DNA of 64,000 bases, taken from contig OZ023187.1 in the NCBI GenBank assembly GCA_963995505.1, positions 5,711,501-5,775,500 on the forward strand, in the 5' to 3' direction. Origin of the DNA: Hypericum androsaemum (taxonomy: Eukaryota > Streptophyta > Magnoliopsida > Malpighiales > Hypericaceae). Position numbers and translations under genes: made by a program. Positions 9,896 through 21,968 of the stretch are shown here, in pieces. Below the pieces are notes generated by a model. That model saw only the letters and a list, made by a program, of their open reading frames with translations. It was not told the origin of the DNA and made no database searches. Numbering within the stretch: position 1 is the stretch's first letter; each line of letters begins with the position of its first letter.

Positions 9896-11316
9896 TCAAC
9901 GTGTGTTTTATTTCGATTTGGCGTATGTGATCGTGTCTAAGTCTGAATTTAGGATTGTGTTTGTTTGTGTTTGTGAATGAAGTGTTGTCAAAAGCAGATG
10001 ATGAACCTCCCCCCTCAAATTTTGAACTTTTGTTAGAAGTTAAATCTCATACCTTGTTAGGAATCAAGCCTGAGTACGATGAGTAGGAACGTGTAGGAAC
10101 AACACCCTTGGTTGTTTAGGTTAGTGGTTGCACTTGGTAGATTATACTAGCGGCATTGATGAGTGACCTTGTGAGATTTTAGAGCCGAAGGAGGAGACAA
10201 CTGTCTCCGCATAGCATGAGGTGCCTACATTGCTCCGGTCATCGGGTTTCATACCATTACTTGGTACCGTTTTGATGGTGTGGGTGTAAGTGACAGGACG
10301 GGGGCCATCTTTGATTTTGAGCCTAGAGCCTTAGAGCTGAAAACCATGTATATCCATTGTTTACACACGTTGAGCTTAAGCCTTTTTCCTTAAAATATTA
10401 TATGTAAGCCAATATATAAGCCCTATATCCACAATCTTATCCACCTTTGATCAATTGGGTCCGAGGACGCATTAGGTTTTTATCTTTGGGGTATAATTGT
10501 AAGGGTTTATTTGGTAGAATAGCTCGGGAATGAACAATGAGGAAAATGGGTAGAAATGAGGCCAACAAAGAAGCTAAGACCAGTTGCCTTTGATGTGTAA
10601 TGTGATGAATGGATGTGATTGAGGAAGGTTGTGAAAAATGAAAAAAAAAGCAAAAAAAAGAGAAGTGAAGAAAGAAAGAAAGGAGAAAAAAAGAAGAAGT
10701 GAAAAAGTGATGAAAAGGGAATGGAAAAGTTAGGAATGGGACAAATGTTTAATGATGGAAAGTGGAAAGCTAGGAAAGTGGTTGGAAAGTGAATAAATGG
10801 CACAGCTCGAGCTAAGTGGTCAATAGGATTTGGGTGTAATCTTAGGATGAGTGCATATTAGATATAGTGTGAGGTATTTAGAGTAGACGAGAGCTAGAAC
10901 ATTTTTGTGAGCTCCTCGGCCAGGTAGTTTAGCTACTTCTCCCATATTTTATCCTCACCTGACCCTAACCCCATTACAACCCAATGAAAAGTCCCCTTGA
11001 TCATGAGCCCCACATTTATCGAGGCACCACTGAGTGAGACGTATGAAACTTTGAGATCCCGGACGTGTACGCGAGTGATAGGTAGTTGACTACTCATATA
11101 TGTGAGCTTAAATTTCTGAACCTCTGAGTGGTCAACCTTCTAGTGTAATCTACTAAGTGCGAAAACTGGGTTAAACCATTAAGGATGCAGTGTCTACACG
11201 TTCTTACTCCTTGTGCTCAGGTAAGTATACTACTTGGTTGTGGAGTGGTGTTTTAATAAGATTATGAAATTGTGGGGTGTGTCTGATGCGTCTTACTTGA
11301 GGACAAGCAAGGAAAT
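9896..11316 (+). other. 3' non-coding region of Athila-1, conserved with Athila-2
   Basis: No ORF is supported here; stops occur in all frames. The region is collinear with 50365-51757 of Athila-2 (minus strand). Shared blocks include the identical 20-mer GAGCCGAAGGAGGAGACAAC near 10180-10200, GAGCCTAGAGC near 10320, TATATCCATTGTTT near 10350, CCCCATTACAACCC near 10970, and CCTTCTAGTGT near 11130. An A/G-rich tract lies at 10640-10700 in the same relative position as in Athila-2. Function is unknown; an RNA signal is possible. Confidence 0.7.
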
Positions 11317-11329
11317 AAGTGTGGGGGTG
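11317..11329 (+). promoter_or_regulatory. 3' polypurine tract of Athila-1
   Basis: AAGTGTGGGGGTG ends directly at the first base of the 3' LTR, the expected position of the plus-strand primer. Confidence 0.9.
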
Positions 11330-12831
11330 TGATGAGTGTGTAAACGCTCATGTTTTATCATATGTTTCGTGTATGTTTAGTCATGTTTTGAGTTATATTT
11401 ATTATGTCATGTCAATTCTTATGATCGTTTTAGTATATTTATGTTTGGGAATGGATTTCTACCCATCGTCATATTTTGTAGGAAATTGGAACTCAATGAA
11501 GGTCGTTCGAGGGATAAATTTGAGAGACCATATTGCAAGAGTCATAACTTTTTTCTCGAGTGTCCGATTGTATAAAATGAGATATCGTTGGAAAGCTTGA
11601 AGAAAGATCTACATTTTGTCTTTTATAGTTGAAGTCAAATTCGAAGTAGAAGAGGGTCAAAACTGTAAAATACAAAGATATAACGAAGCTGATCAGCGAC
11701 CCGGTGAGCGCCAAATACTTGGCGGGTGCCAAGTCTGTTACAGAAGGTTCAGTTGGCGGGCGCCAGGCCTCGACGACGGGTTTTTTTAAACTTCTTTTTT
11801 ACACGGAAACTCGATTTATTTTAGTTATATTCGACTTTTAGCCTCCTGTTTTAGCCTTAGGACTTAAGTTATATTATTTTATATTATTATTTGGCTAGTT
11901 AAACTTCCAATTTAGATTAACCTCCTCTAGGTTTTCCTAATTTCTAGTTAGACTTTTGGCTATATATAGCCCTTAGTTTCTTAGGTAAAAAAAAGAGTTT
12001 TTTTTGGGACGTTACTACGATAACTTGACACAGCTCGGAGCTTAATAAAGTCGCGATTTTAGTTAGCTACGAGGAAGGGATTGGCAAGGCTTGATCATCA
12101 CGACTAAGCTTTCTCTATCTCTACCTTTATGTTAATTGCTTTCATGTTCTTCATTAATCTATTGTACTTTGTTAACATGCTTAGTGAGTAGTTCTCTTGT
12201 GAGTGCGATGCCCTAATTATGTGATTACTCGTCTATGTTAGCTATGGTTTGATTATCTTTCATAGTAGTTGTCAATTGATGATCTTAATGCTTAATCTAA
12301 CTTGATCACTTAGATTATGATATTTAGTTGATAATAATGGACCGGAAGGCATTAGAATCAAAGGAAGAGTCAATGGCTTAAAGTATTAATGAGAAATCTT
12401 GATACTAAGGGATAACCCGATAGGAGTTAACTTCATAATTGAGTTTAGTTTAGTTCTTGGTCTAATTAATGAGCAGAAGCGTTGATTAGTAATCATGAAC
12501 TACTCTAGCTTAGTTTTGTCATCCTAATGAGCAGAAGCGTTAGGGAGATGCATTAGAACACTCCGGGTACTAGTTAGAACTTCATAAAAATTATAGTGTC
12601 AACATAGATGGGTAGTCCATAAGGGTATCGTGCTCGTTTATCTCAATTGATTTATAACTCGTCTTTTATTTGTATTTTTGATCTAGTTTTATTTACTTTA
12701 CAATCTTTTAATTCTCTCGCTTCACATAATTATTTGCATTGATTTCGTGTTCAACCCTCAGTTCTAAGAACCTTACTTACCACTATACTATTTGCTTGTG
12801 CGTATAATTGTTCACAATTTTGCGTACATCA
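11330..12831 (+). repeat. 3' LTR of Athila-1
   Basis: This is the second copy of 945-2453, 1502 bp, running TGATGAGTGTG to CGTACATCA. Its TATA box is at 11960-11969. The palindromic module at about 11701-11775 has a different arrangement of GGCGGGYGCC units from that in the 5' LTR. Confidence 0.95.
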
Positions 12832-12836
12832 CGTGG
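12832..12836. repeat. Target site duplication (CGTGG), right copy of Athila-1
   Basis: This is the exact repeat of 940-944 and directly follows the terminal CA of the 3' LTR. Confidence 0.95.
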
Positions 12837-13080
12837 CAGCACCGGATCGTGAACCGCTCCATCGAAAGGTGGCACTCCGGGCACCGCATGTTCCCTGGAA
12901 TCCTCCCTGTAGTCGCCGGAAACTCAAACCGGCAACAAGGATAACTAATCCCATGCAACTTCTTATGGTGCTCTTCGAGCGAAGTATCGAACCCTTTGAC
13001 GGGGATGTTCTTCTTCCATAGATCATACTCCATGAGGGTGGTCAAGACGGTGGCGCCGTGGCCGTTGAAGATGAAGTGGG
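12837..13080 (-). pseudogene. Captured coding fragment, family not recognised
   Basis: The minus strand is open from about 13080 to the Athila junction. Its peptide includes EYDLWKKNIPVKGFDTSLEE, then a CPECH motif and a further CCH, suggesting part of a zinc-binding or cysteine-rich protein. I do not recognise the family. Base composition is GC-rich compared with the surrounding spacer, as expected for a captured exon. The frame crosses the old target site at 940-944, so the fragment probably extended into the segment left of the Athila element before that insertion. Confidence 0.4.
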
Positions 13081-13121
13081 AGGAGAAAGAAGGGGGAAAG
13101 AAAGAGTTTTTATATTTTTTT

Positions 13122-13302
13122 TAAGTGGGAGGGCATTTTGGTCTTTTCAAGTGGGGTATCGCCGGAGAATATGGAATATTCTGGCTCCAGGGACCCGATA
13201 GTCTATTATCATCAAAACTTAGGGACGGGACAATCATTTTTCAAAATCCAGGGACCCTAGGGGGAGGGTGACCAAAGTACAGGAATGTGAGGGTAATTTG
13301 CC
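13122..13302 (-). repeat. Right terminal inverted repeat of the Pack-MULE-like element
   Basis: The inner 76 bases are the reverse complement of the window start. The outer part runs to GGGTAATTTGCC at 13291-13302. The following bases (AAAAAAATT) would be the 9-bp target duplication if the end is set correctly. Confidence 0.7.
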
Positions 13303-13982
13303 AAAAAAATTATCCTAAACTTTTTTATCACAGAATTGTGCTGGTGATGATAAAATAAGAAATTAAATATTACTTTTCAAAGATGATTTATATTTATTAC
13401 CCAATTCTAAAATTAAAAACACAAAATTTCTGAACAACGAGTATCTATATTGTTTTCTCGTACTAAAATTATATCTGAAATTTTGAGCCCATGATAGCGT
13501 CTCCAATAGATTGGGCCGAACATTGTCTCCTTTTTCTTGCTAGTACAATGGGCCAAACGGCATAGCCTATTTAAAAACTTTTTCTAGCGAAACGAAAGGC
13601 TTCCCAATAGGGTACCTCCAAGCACATGCCAAGTAATAACAATTTTTTTTGCAAGTAAGATTTTATGAATGATGTAAATATATATACATAATTACAACTC
13701 CTATGGCGTTCTAAACACCCTCATTGAATTTCCCTTAAAAAATTGTGGTCGTCAGTCTCGATAAAAATGATGACAAATATTTTTTTCCAAAAATTATCTG
13801 GTGGCTAAATATCGCATGACTTAGTATTTCAAGTTTTCTTTGCTTAAATATCAACAATTTTAACCTAAAATTTTATTTTTTAATTAAATTAAAACAAGAT
13901 CCTCCGAATTAATTGGATACAACAAAATATCTTGAGAGCCAGAATTCAACAATTCAGGAGTCTTAAATTCGGTTGTAAAAAG
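13303..13982. other. AT-rich intergenic DNA, no gene seen
   Basis: Stops are frequent in all frames, and I see no splice-supported exons or repeats of note. Confidence 0.6.
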
Positions 13983-14584
13983 TAATGTTTTAAAAATCAC
14001 GGTCCGACCGGTCGGACTGCTACCTGAGATTGAACCCGGATCGATTTTTGCCTAAAATCTAGCAAGCAGTTCGACCGGCCAGAATCTGGTCAGACAAACT
14101 AGTCAGGTACATCCGGGTGACCTCGTTCGCCCAGATCACAAAAAATTATGTTTATTTTTTCTATTTTATCAGATTTAATTTAGAAAAAAATATCAACTTT
14201 CACGCTCGTAGCGTATACATCACTTTTGGATCACAACAAATTTATATTTTTAACAATTCTCGATAATATATCAACTAAGTTAATTGAATTGAACTAATAC
14301 GTCGAACAAGAAAACTTGTATAATCATCTTCTTGTATTTTTAGACTTGTTTAATTCATGTTTGAAGACTTTTTTTAGATAAATTGTATAACAAAGTTGCT
14401 AAATATTTGAACTTATTTGGTATTTTATCTTTTTTAATGATAAATTAAATTTATTAAACCTCATTTAATAATATTAATATAAAATACAAATCTTGGTCTG
14501 ACCGATGGTCCAACCAGTCAGACCAGACGAACCAAAAATTTTGAGGATTCCGTGTCGTCTTCCAGATCGGTTTTTAAAACATTG
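13983..14584. mobile_element. Degenerate small TIR element (MITE-like)
   Basis: The left end TAATGTTTTAAAAATC and the right end (read on the minus strand) CAATGTTTTAAAAACC are inverted copies. They continue inward with GGTCCGACCGGTCGGACT-like blocks on the left and matching GGTCYGACC blocks on the right. The flanks are similar (GTAAAAAG and CTAAAAAT), which could be a worn 8-bp target duplication as in hAT elements. No ORF is inside, so it is non-autonomous. Confidence 0.55.
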
Positions 14585-14924
14585 CTAAAAATTCACATAT
14601 TGCCGCGTTCAACGTCATTTGTTCAAAAGAATTAACAAATATTTTCATTTGAAGGCGGCCAAGGCGCCCGCGAAGATGAGATCTCTCAATCACTCACCAT
14701 CCATTAATAATTAAGAGTTTCACACTCCAAAATAATTAAAATCCATTTTATTACGTGGACCAACGCAACTTGCACGTATCTTGACATTTTTAAATAAAAA
14801 GGTGTCGTTTCTTTTTAACAACATTTAAAAATGGATATATGAGACGATTAATGAGCCCATCTTTTCCTAATTTGTCTCCGTTTTTTTTGTGTGGTCCTCT
14901 TTTCAACATTGATGTTCACTATTA

Positions 14925-15517
14925 CAATAAAACTTCGATAAAGTGATCTCTTTTAAAATGATAATCCCTCTAAATTGATAAAAAAAAATTTGGTCCCGAG
15001 TCGGGACCAGTGTTAAAATTTAATAACCCTTCTATCATAATAACTAATACTTTTTCATAAAATTTTAGTACTAAATTTTGGTCCCAATTTTTGCATAAAG
15101 TGATATTTTTGAACAAATACATATATTTTTTTTGAAAAGTAACAAATACATATATTTTTATATATCTTACGAATTCAAAAAATATTGTAACACATTAATT
15201 TGTGCTAAATTTGCTTATTTGATAAATTTTATATCATCATTCATTTTCTCAATCGTCTTCGAATGGTTTTTGTGATCGTCGTCTATTGTAAGAAAATATC
15301 TCAATCGAGTGTATCATTTACATAACGCTATAAGTTGAAATTTTAGGTAATTTGTATTTAGAAAAAGTACTTTTTTGGTATTTACATATTTATTGTTCAA
15401 CAATTCAATTTTATTATTTTTGGAGGAAAAAAAATATAAACCTCTCTTATCTAATAACCTCTCTAAAGTGATATTTTTCTCGTGTCCCAACAATATCACT
15501 TTAAAAAAGTTTTACTG
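14925..15517. mobile_element. Pogo/Emigrant (LEMI1-like) non-autonomous element
   Basis: The ends are CAATAAAACTTCGATAAAGT on the left and, on the minus strand, CAGTAAAACTTTTTTAAAGT on the right. They are flanked by TA at 14923-14924 and 15518-15519. The CAGTAAAAC... ends and TA target are those of plant pogo-like Emigrant/LEMI1 elements. Subterminal TTTGGTCCCGAGT-like blocks and GATAAC/CCTCTC runs recur inside. There is no transposase ORF. Confidence 0.65.
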
Positions 15518-16932
15518 TAAAACGTATCCGTATATTTATTGACCGAGTCTGACGTTCGAAAATTCAATACACTTTGACGGAAAGATAATATAGTAGCTGT
15601 ATATTCTCTAAGTAAAAGGCTTCGATTTTTTTAACGCAATATGTACGAGACTCCCCATATTTCTGCTCTCCACGTTCTGTTACATGACATATTTTTTGTA
15701 GGGGACGTTACATGACATGCTAGGGGTTTTCGTATCCCGAGTTGCTAGAATGTAAACACTCTCATTCAATAAAATAAAGTACATGAACTATCCGTTTCAA
15801 AAAAAAAATACATGCACTATACAAATATAAATCAGAATTTGAAGAGATTTAAAGTTATTTAAGAAGATTTTGGATTTGAACTTAAACAATATTATTAAGA
15901 GAAGAATTTGATATTATTCTACGAATATGAGCTCAGTTAAGAGATCGAAGTCTACGAATTGGATAATACTTACAAGTTCTACTTATAAGTTCAAAGATGG
16001 GCTCAATCAAGAGACACAAGAAACCAAAGTCTACGAATCGGATGATATAGAAGAGGAGGAGGACACCAAAACAAAAAGCGGACTGGCTTATATCTTGAAG
16101 AGAGAGGGAGAGGCAAAACGTGCTGAATGGAGCAAGAGCCAAAAGAGGAAACGCAAGAGTTAACCATCAAAGATATCACCTATCTAGTAATTTTGTTATT
16201 AGATAGTTGATTATCGTTGTATATGTTTAGGCCATAATTAGTACTTATAGCACTATTAGGTGTAGTACACTACGTGCACATTGGCCTAATCTTTTGATAG
16301 ATAATAATACTTTACTTATATAAAAAATTGATATTATTCAACTTTTTACATGCATGAATGAAATAGAGAAAAGATAATTTTGTTTAGTTACCATTTTTTT
16401 ACTCTAATACTTAAAAACTTATTCAATAAAATAATGTGTTCAAAGTCTTTTTACATATGTCTCCCTTTTGCCATACTTTATAAATCTCTATTATGCTTTC
16501 TTATTTTCTATCCAAACATAGTTAGAGCCTGGCTGTTAGAAATTATTTAAATTTCGGAAAATGAATATTATTCCAATTTTAAATGATGCATTGAGTACCA
16601 TTTTTCTTTCAAAATAGAATTTCATTTACATTTGAAGCAACTAACTGAAATATCTTTTGAAAAAAGAAAATTTCAGTGACCGAAATATTTATCTTGTACG
16701 TAAATTTCCATAACACCCTTTAACTAGTTTAATATTGAATAACCACAAATAAAATTACTCTAATTTTCATTTTTCATGTACAATTGCATCTCATACAAAT
16801 TTCATATAATTATATCTAAAATTAGATATATATTTATGTAGATAAATTTTAAAATGTACCAAGTTCAAATATAATTTAACTTAATTTTGCATTTGACTAC
16901 ACTGATACGAAAAAATGCAACAACTGAATTAG
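15518..16932. other. AT-rich intergenic DNA with one doubtful small ORF
   Basis: The only ORF of note is 15927-16163 (78 residues, charged, ending in RKRKS). It has no recognised domain, and I do not call it a gene. The rest is AT-rich without visible structure up to the LINE tail. Confidence 0.5.
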
Positions 16933-17445
16933 TTTTTTTTAGGGGTAAACATTTCATCACATTTCATTAATCATTTGTAAAGTAGCATTACAATAATTGG
17001 AAAACCTTGAAGCCACCATTGAAAAAATACCTAAGACTCAAGCCGCACAACAGTACGACAAGGGCACTACCCACCTAGTCCCGCCACCCACCGCCTGGCC
17101 CTACAAGACCTACTCTACCTACCCGTCCTAAAGTCCAAAAATGCACATCAGCACATGGACACTATCCACCTATGAAAAAATACCCTCCAACACGTAGATT
17201 TTCCCTCTTAAGAACAGGTTGCAGCCGCCGGCCTCGGTAAAAACCTGTTTCAGAAAATCCGCCCCAACTAGGAAAAAACCAGAATCAGGAAAAGAGCGCA
17301 TCGCGGTAATAACCCGCTCTAGCGAATACACTGCAAAAACTGAAAAACTACGTGTTGCTCCTTTTATAACCGGTCCCTAAAGAGTAGATCCCCTCCCACC
17401 CCTATCCAAAAATTCCCCCATCCCATCCCCATCCCGAAAAGAAAG

Positions 17446-20400
17446 TCAATCAAGTCCTCGCTGGTCGGCAACTAGAGCCTCGATAATATCTGGTGGAGGG
17501 AAAGAGAAGAACTGATACCCTAATTCTCCTGACAGCTCGATCTTGGTAAGAGTGTGGGTCGCTTTATTTCTGTCACGGCGAACAAAAACATAGCAGTAAC
17601 CTAAAAGACCCTTTACCGCCTCCTTGCAATCTGCAACTATCAGGGCCAAGTCACTTCTATCGAGTACCTGTCGATTTAGAGCCTGCACAAGAGGTAAACA
17701 ATCAGACTCAAAGCAAACATACCTGAGGCCAAGGGCCGAGGCAAGTTCCATCCCCATAAGCAAGCCGCATACTTCCAACAAGGTCGGGTGGACATGACTT
17801 TCATATCTTCTTACAAAACCTGCAACAAAACTTCCAAACTCATCTCGAACTAATGCGCCCACTTGAACATCTCCCGATGGGCCTACTCCTGCATCCATGT
17901 TCACTTTAACCCATCATTCATCTGGTGGTCGCCACATCTCTAAAAGGTTGATTCTAGTGGTGCAGGTCTGGCAATTTGTAGCAATATAATCAAGCCAAGA
18001 GCAATGGACCGATTCCAATACTTCTTGCGCTACCTGAAAAGACACATTTCTAAAAACTATTTCATTCCACACTTTCCAAATACCCCACATCTAAGCTGCT
18101 CTCCGGCCTCTCTCCTCCTCATCCTGGATTGCAAACAGCTCCGTACATGCCTGAATAAAAGTAAGACCTTGGAAAAGTTATGGGTCAACTCCAGCTTTCG
18201 TCCATAAAGACTTAGCTGCCCTGCAATCAAAGAAAAGGTGAGAACCTGACTCAATATTCCCAGCACAAAATGGACATCCAATATCAATCGCCATTCCTCT
18301 CTTCAAAATATTGGTTCGAAGGGGAAGATTATCGTCAAGCACTCTCCACACAAAAGTCCAAATCCGCGGAGAACACCTGAGATTCCAAACCTCGCGTGCA
18401 TGTGTTGGTATTATTGCTAGTTCTGAGTCATTCCACCATACTTGTCGATCAATAAAATAGCCCGAGCGAACCGTATATATGCCATCCTTGTTGTGTCGCC
18501 ATCTGATGGTATCCTCTGGAAGCCTGGCACTAACCTGAATCGTACATATCTGTTGTACTTCGTCCTCTGAGAATAACCTATCTAAAAGACTCCTATTCCA
18601 ATTGCATGTTCCATCTGACAGTAGCTCAGAGACAAAATGATAAGAGTCAAATCCTGGGTAGGTATATCTTGGGTGCCCCAGTTTGGAACCCGACACCTAC
18701 CTGTCATCCCATATTCTGACTTTGGTGCCATTCCCTACTCTCCATTCAAGGTTCGGTGCCAATAAGTCCACTCCCTCCCTTATACTGCGCCATATGTAAC
18801 TTAGTCTGTATCTTTTACCTGCAGAAAGAATATCGCCTGTAGGGTAGTACCTTATTTTCATGACCTGTGCTGGCAAAGAAGTCGGTGAGCATAAGAGGCG
18901 CCATGCCTGCTTGGCTAACATTGCCCTGTTGGAACTCATCAACCTCCTGAATCCCAATCCCTCATCTGCTTTTGATCGACACATCCTAATCCAGCTGCAC
19001 CAGTGCATCTTTCTCTGTCCTTCCTTACTACCCCAATAAAAGGCACACAATTTTTTCTCAATCCTTTCACAATTCTCCACCGGCAAACTAAAGCAGCTCA
19101 TAATATATGTAGGCATTGAGAGCAAAACCGATTTGATCAAAGTCTCCCTCCCAGCTCTCGAGAGAAAATGTTCTTTCCAACTACCAATCTTTGCATTAAT
19201 CCGATCTTCAATGGAGGAAAAAATATGTCTTTTTGATCTTCCCACTAGTGTTAGTAAGCCCAAATAGGTGTCTTCTTCTTCTCCCCTTCTCACTCCCATA
19301 ATAGAACACAATCGACCTTGGGTATCTTCACTAATATTGCCACTGAAGTATATTGAACTTTTCTGCAAATTTACACGTTGTCCTGATACCCGCGAGTAGG
19401 TATCTAGTAGGGAGAGGACATTCCTAAGCTCCACTTCTGTTGCCCTGGCAAATAAGAGAGAGTCATTTACAAAAAAGAGGTGAGTAACAGCTGGGGCTCC
19501 CCTAGCCACCTTTAGTCCATGAATTCGTCATGTGCTTTCAGCTTGTCGAATAAGAGCTGCTAATCCCTCTGCACATATCAAAAAGAGGTATGGAGAAAGT
19601 GGGTCCCCTTGGCATAATCCCCTTTCTGGGGTGAAAAAGTCTCCTACCTGTCCATTAACCTGCACAACATATCTAACTGTACGAACACATCTCATCACAA
19701 GATTAGCAAAAGATTCATGGAAACCCAAAGCCAAAAGTATTTTTTCAAGAAAATTCCATTCAATCCTATCATACGCTTTCATCATATCTAGTTTTAAGGC
19801 ACACCACCCATCTTTACCCAACTTCTTTTTCTTTAGGTAATGATAAGATTCAAAGGCTACTAAAGCATTATCAGTAATTAACCATCCCGGCACAAAAGCT
19901 CATTGATTCTCATATATAATATCATTCAAGAAGAGCTTAACCCTGTTCGCTATAGCCTTAGTAACTATCTTCATCACTACATTACATAAGCTTATAGGTC
20001 AAAAATCAGCACAATTAGTTGGTCGCTTAACCTTTGGGATTAGGGCAATAATGGTATCATTCATGAAAGAGAGATCAGCCCCGTCATTAAGCACAGCTAA
20101 AGAGGAACGTGTTACCGAAGGACTAACTATTTTCCAGTGCTTCTGAAAAAATAGTGGTGGCATGCCGTCTGGTCTTGGCACTTTTGTTGGGTGCATTTCG
20201 CTAAGAGCAGCATACACTTTTTCCTTCGTGTAGGGTACACTTAACTGTCTATTCATATCATCAGTCACCTTCATATCTATTAAATATGTCACCTCCGATA
20301 CCTGCACATTAGCTTCAGAGGCAAATAAATTAGTATAAAAATTTCGAAATGCCCCCTCTTGTTCGGTCCATCCTTTGTACTTCTGCCCGTTAGGGCCATC

Positions 20401-21525
20401 CAGTTCTAAAATCTTGTTTCTTATGCCTCTGTTCTTTGCCTTCTGGTGGAAAATTTTGGTATTTTTATCCCCATCACGTAGCCAGTCCACTCTAGACCTT
20501 TGAGCCCACATTGCTTCTTCCCTTGATAAGATTTCCTCCCTTCGCCAAAGTAAAGTCTCCAATTCTTTTTTTCTCCCCAAAGTCAATGGTTGATCCTGTA
20601 AAATGCCAATCCTTCTTTCCAGCTCCTCTTTCTACTTGTGAACACTACCAAAAATAGACCTATCCCATACCCGAAGATGCTACGCACATAAAGCCAATCT
20701 CGTGGTCAAGTCCGCCCCTTGTGAGGTATTCCATTCTGCTTGTACCTCCTGATCAATATTCTCACGGCTCTCCCACATCTGCTCAAATCGAAATCATCTT
20801 TGAGTAGGTCTGTTATCTTCGGCTTGCACCTGACAAACTAGAGGAGAATGATCAGACCGCAAATGGGGGCGAGCTTCCACCCATGTGAGAGGGTAGAGGT
20901 TGAGCCACTCAGTTGTAGCAAACACTCGATCTAGCATGTATTCAATATGGTCTCCATCTTCTTGCCCATTTGTCCATGTGAACTTCAGCCATGTCTGTCT
21001 AACTTTCGAGAAACCACAAAACTATATCACCTCCTGAAAAACGTCCATCCGTCTCTGTGGGATAAGATTGCCCCCTCTCTTTTCTGCCAAAGATACAATT
21101 TCGTTGAAATCTCCACCACATATCCAGGGCAACATTGACTGCCCTTTTAACTGTCTGAGTAGTGTCCAAGACTGATGCCTATCTTCCGTGTTCGGCCACC
21201 CGTAGAAACCTGTAAACCTCCACTGACAAAAATCCACTACTTCCACATCTATATGGTGGAGTGAGTAAGACAGTAAATTAATATCCGTACATTGGTGCCA
21301 TAGAAGGACGAGCCTGCCACCACGTGCTCTACCCATCCCTCTGCATGAAACATAGATGCCACACTCGAAACCCAGTCGCCACTTAAGACTCTCTGCTTCT
21401 ATATCCTTGAGCTTTACCTCCGATAGGAAGAGGAGTTGGGGATTGTAGGCCCTCACTAATCTGCGCAACTGAAGAACTGTATGTGGACTCCCCAACCCAT
21501 GGCAGTTCCACCATATGATCTTCAT
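17446..21525 (-). pseudogene. LINE ORF2: endonuclease, reverse transcriptase, zinc finger, RNase H
   Basis: The likely start is the ATG at 21525 (MKIIWWNCHGLGSP), the standard beginning of the APE-type endonuclease. The endonuclease also shows FLSEVK and CGGDFNEI. The RT follows in pieces at 19999-20586, 19528-19893 and 18697-19509, with GLCQGDPLSPYLFLICAEGL. The catalytic FADD is FVND (19462-19473), so the first catalytic aspartate is lost. The zf-RVT domain (CSPRIWTFVWRVL, CPFC...H...C) is in 18178-18696. The RNase H domain (NMDAG, LLMGMELA, CFESDC) is in 17446-17904. Stops and frameshifts between the pieces confirm a pseudogene. Confidence 0.88.
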
Positions 21526-21968
21526 GGCGCCTGGCAGGGCTGCTGACCAACCACCGCCTGTAGAGATGAGGTGTCCTGAACATCCGAAACAGCAGAAACC
21601 CACTTGCTAGCATGATATTCTGATCCATCCTCAAAATAACCTTTCCTCTTTTCCTCTGTTACCACCTCTGTCAACTGTGCTTGACGAGAATCTAATGTAA
21701 TGCTGGTTCTTGCCCTTCTTTTCCATCCCCGTAGAGACCAGCTCTCCCCCATTCAAACCTTGAACTTGTGTCACAACTCTGTCCGCCGATTCAAACTCAC
21801 TATCCACCCCCTCCGATACAGCAAGCATCATCACAACCCCGCCCGAGCCTGTACGCCCATCTCTCTTCACTAGTGGCTCGGCTCCTTCACTCTCCGTGTT
21901 GCCATCTGAGCTTCTTCTTCTTGCTGTAGATGTGACATCATAAAAGTTTGTTCCTGTAAAAGAAAAAA

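Larger units (their letters stand above)
945..12831 (+). mobile_element. Athila-type Ty3/gypsy LTR retrotransposon (Athila-1), complete but decayed
   Basis: The two long LTRs (945-2453 and 11330-12831) begin TG and end CA. They are flanked by the perfect 5-bp target duplication CGTGG (940-944 and 12832-12836). The order is LTR, primer-binding site, gag, protease, RT, RNase H, integrase, an env-position ORF, a long 3' non-coding region, polypurine tract and LTR. This order and the third ORF are typical of the Athila lineage. In-frame stops and frameshifts in pol make it non-autonomous now. It inserted into the Pack-MULE-like element and is therefore younger than that element. Confidence 0.93.
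1..13302. mobile_element. Pack-MULE-like DNA transposon, left end outside window, split by an Athila insertion
   Basis: Bases 1-77 are the near-perfect reverse complement of 13122-13197. The right arm continues to about 13302 and ends in GGGTAATTTGCC. The same terminal motif (GGGTAATTTGCCC) closes the MULE at 36649-37807, and an A-rich stretch follows in both cases. The space between the arms holds pieces of plant coding sequence (a ribose-5-phosphate isomerase fragment and others not identified), which is what defines a Pack-MULE. About 110 bp of the left TIR and the left target duplication lie before base 1, so the 9-bp TSD cannot be tested. With the Athila element removed, about 1.4 kb of this element is visible. 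A CACTA or other TIR element with captured fragments is possible, but the long TIR and terminal motif favour a MULE. Confidence 0.7.

Noticed and set aside
10507..10803. 98-residue minus-strand ORF rich in Phe and Ser
   Set aside because: It lies opposite an A/G-rich tract of Athila-1, and the composition is due to the tract.
15927..16163. 78-residue charged ORF
   Set aside because: Isolated, single exon, no homology recognised and no promoter signal. Short ORFs of this size are expected by chance.
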